The position numbers were made by a program, and so were the translations under genes. From assembly GCA_947463165.1 (NCBI GenBank), contig CANHSW010000134.1:1-6275 (forward strand): 6,275 bases of DNA, in the 5' to 3' direction. Of the stretch, positions 4,615-6,275 are shown piece by piece. Source of the DNA: Cyanobacteriota bacterium. Lineage in GTDB: Bacteria > Cyanobacteriota > Cyanobacteriia > PCC-6307 > Cyanobiaceae. The notes below the pieces were generated by a model. The model saw only the letters and a program-made list of their open reading frames with translations. It was not told the origin of the DNA and ran no database searches. How positions within the stretch are numbered: position 1 is the stretch's first letter; the number at the start of each line of letters is the position of its first letter.

Positions 4615-5889
4615 CTAGGGATTTTCGAAGTGTGCTTCTGGCCTTGAGGATTCAAGTACCGCTTCTGGCGGTATCCACATCGCGTCGCCATAGGAAAAGA
4701 ATCTATAGTTTTTTTCGATGGCCTCTGCGTAGAGATTCAACAGGCGGCGACGGCCGATCAGAGCGCTCACCAGCAGCAATAATGAGCTCTTGGGCAGGTG
4801 GAAGTTGGTGAGTAAACCCTGCACCACCGCAAAGCGATAGCCAGGCTGAATCACCAGATTTACGGGCCCGGTATGGGCCGCCAGTTGGCCGCCATGCAGC
4901 TGGGCCACGGCCTCCAGACTGCGCACGCTGGTGGTGCCCACGGCGATCACCCTGCCGCCGCGGCTACGGCAGGCGGCCACGGCCTCCACCAGGGCGGCGG
5001 TCACCTCCACCCATTCGCTGTGCAGCTGTAACTGGCTGAGGTCGTCGCTTTCCACCGGGCGAAAGGTGCCCAGGCCCACGTGCAAGGTGGTGGTGGCGAT
5101 TTCCACGCCTCGGGCCTTAATCGCCGCCAGCAGTTGCTCGCTGAGGTGCAGCCCGGCCGTGGGCGCCGCTACAGCTCCCGGGCGGGCCGCGTAGCAGGTT
5201 TGGTAGCGGTCGTTGTCTGCGTCGTTGTGGCTATGGATGTAAGGAGGCAGCGGAATCGCCCCATAACGCACTAGGAGCGGCTCCAGGGACGCCGCATCCA
5301 GGCAATCGCTGGGAAATTGCACGATCCGCCCACCAGTTTCGGGCTCCCGGGCCAGCACCTGCAGGCGCAGGTTAGGCTGGCCGCTGGCCTGCACTTCAAT
5401 CCAATCACCGGGACTGAGTTTTTTGGCCGGCTTAGCCAGACACAGCCACTGACCCGGGCCAGCTGAGCTGGCAAATTGATTTTGATGATCTAATTCTTTA
5501 TGACTGGATGGCTGATTCTGGCCAGGAGAGGGTAGCCAGGGTTCCAGCACCAGCAGCTCCACCGCTCCACCGTTGGCTCGACGACCCTGCAGGCGGGCCC
5601 TGAGCACCCGGGTGTCGTTTACCACCAGCAGGTCGCCGGGATGCAGCTCCTGATGCAGATCCCACACCTGGAGATGGCGCGCCTGGGCAGCAGCCTCAGG
5701 GCCTGATGCCTGCCCCGCCGCGCCAAAGCCATCGACAGCACTGGCCCGATGATTTGGCTCGACGGCGAGCAGCTTGGCGGCATGGCGCGGTTCGAGCGGC
5801 CGCTGGGCAATCCGCTCTTGAGGTAGCTCAAAGTGATAGCTAGATAGCTGCAGATCAGCAGGATCTAGCTTGGCCAAATCAGGATTCAT
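4615..5889 (-). CDS. queA: S-adenosylmethionine:tRNA ribosyltransferase-isomerase
   Basis: Queuosine-pathway enzyme. It transfers and isomerises the ribosyl part of S-adenosylmethionine onto preQ1 at wobble position 34 of GUN-anticodon tRNAs (Asp, Asn, His, Tyr), giving epoxyqueuosine. The product has 424 residues from the ATG at 5889. Family blocks appear in order: [14 protein letters not shown] near residue 18, [11 protein letters not shown] (85-95), PLPPYI (213-218), [12 protein letters not shown] (237-248), TLHVGLGTF (268-276), GTTSVRSLE (318-326), TNFHLP (361-366) and RFFSYGDAM (396-404). It is about 70 residues longer than E. coli QueA (356). Most of the excess is in two inserts, at about 46-71 and 119-146; the second is markedly AT-rich in DNA. 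A TTG five codons upstream (5904) is in frame, but the ATG is preferred, since residues before YHFELP are not conserved. The Shine-Dalgarno site is poor. It converges on sodB, and no clear terminator for it is visible. Confidence 0.96.
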   Translation of the reverse strand: MNPDLAKLDPADLQLSSYHFELPQERIAQRPLEPRHAAKLLAVEPNHRASAVDGFGAAGQASGPEAAAQARHLQVWDLHQELHPGDLLVVNDTRVLRARLQGRRANGGAVELLVLEPWLPSPGQNQPSSHKELDHQNQFASSAGPGQWLCLAKPAKKLSPGDWIEVQASGQPNLRLQVLAREPETGGRIVQFPSDCLDAASLEPLLVRYGAIPLPPYIHSHNDADNDRYQTCYAARPGAVAAPTAGLHLSEQLLAAIKARGVEIATTTLHVGLGTFRPVESDDLSQLQLHSEWVEVTAALVEAVAACRSRGGRVIAVGTTSVRSLEAVAQLHGGQLAAHTGPVNLVIQPGYRFAVVQGLLTNFHLPKSSLLLLVSALIGRRRLLNLYAEAIEKNYRFFSYGDAMWIPPEAVLESSRPEAHFENP

Positions 5890-5902
5890 CTCGGATAGCG
5901 CC

Positions 5903-5932
5903 AATTAAGAGCTTGGCGGCTGCAGCGGTCAA
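5903..5932 (-). promoter_or_regulatory. Weak candidate queA promoter
   Basis: Read on the minus strand, TTGACC (5927-5932) is a good -35-like hexamer. TTAATT (5903-5908) lies 18 bp later and is only a fair -10 box. It would place the start of transcription within about 10 bases of the ATG, giving a very short leader. The support is pattern matching only. Confidence 0.22.
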
Positions 5933-6275
5933 AGCTAACAGTTATTCACTTGCGTTGACTAGCAAGGGAAGCCGGGAAAGGCATGACCCAACCTGCGGGG
6001 ATGGGAGCTTCGAGAAAAAAATCAACCATAGAAGTTAAAGGCGTTGGACTGGCGACTATCTAGCGCCAGGCAAAATCCCAGATCTCAGCGAACCCATGAG
6101 CCGAGAAGCCCTACCAATACCAGAGTAACCATAAAGGATGGTCTGAACAAAGGCCATTTTGTCGCCCCAGCCAGCTGATATCCATTGCGGCATCTCGACT
6201 ACATTGGGCTTAATCTCGGTCTTCAGAAATTCCCTGGGTAAATGCCACACTAACTACCGCGCTAATCTCCGGCTG
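5933..6275. other. Region upstream of queA without a convincing gene
   Basis: Less GC-rich than the genes around it. A 64-codon frame runs on the minus strand from a GTG at 6250 to a stop at 6056-6058 (middle part AGWGDKMAFVQTILYGY). It has no family I recognise, no ribosome binding site, and third codon positions less GC-rich than the neighbours, so I do not call it a gene. A different minus-strand frame is open from the right edge to a TAA at 6210-6212 (21 codons, QPEISAVVSVAF...). It could be the tail of a gene lying mainly outside the window. CTGGCG (6049-6054) and CGCCAG (6064-6069) form a small hairpin with a 9-nt loop at the end of the 64-codon frame. A run of seven A's lies at about 6015-6021. 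Confidence 0.35.

Noticed and set aside
4518..4811. 97-codon plus-strand frame across the queA 3' end
   Set aside because: It overlaps the conserved C-terminus of QueA antisense and starts in repeat-bearing spacer. It is basic and Ser/Arg-rich with no domain.
5890..5904. TTG start adding five residues to QueA
   Set aside because: An ATG follows five codons later, still before the first conserved block. Neither start has a good ribosome binding site, so the ATG is simpler.

Overview
The window looks like a chromosomal segment of a high-GC picocyanobacterium of the Cyanobium / Synechococcus type. This rests on GC-rich coding sequence, starts without clear Shine-Dalgarno sites, an lnt - small coiled-coil protein - FKBP isomerase - superoxide dismutase order that I recall from marine picocyanobacteria, and one HIP1 core (GCGATCGC). 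It is inferred from gene content and style, not from a search.

Layout, left to right. lnt (apolipoprotein N-acyltransferase) fills 48-1613 on the minus strand. Divergent from it, a short helical phasin-like protein (1720-2061) and a secreted FKBP-type prolyl isomerase (2223-2945) lie on the plus strand. They are followed by sodB, an iron-type superoxide dismutase (3421-4020, plus). A 594-bp spacer separates sodB from the convergent queA (4615-5889, minus), an enzyme of queuosine tRNA modification. The last 386 bp, upstream of queA, hold no convincing gene.

The genes are ordinary housekeeping functions. lnt and the FKBP both serve the envelope or periplasm, SodB detoxifies superoxide in the cytosol, and QueA modifies tRNA. 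There is no phage, transposase, CRISPR or defence system here.

The unexplained structure is in the spacers. The gap downstream of sodB holds eight head-to-tail copies of a diverged 17-bp unit (4083-4218). The gap upstream of sodB is largely built on a 14-bp period (about 3036-3285, with a near-identical three-copy core). The gap upstream of the FKBP gene also shows a 14-bp period (2099-2168), and a 16-bp tandem pair lies near the queA stop (4554-4585). None of these periods is a multiple of three and none lies in a gene. A strong intrinsic terminator (4276-4306) sits about 255 bp past the sodB stop, beyond the 17-bp array. The proteins also carry three oddities: a Ser where FKBP domains normally have the active-site Tyr, two insertions in QueA, and a Fe-type SOD where I would expect a Ni-type SOD.
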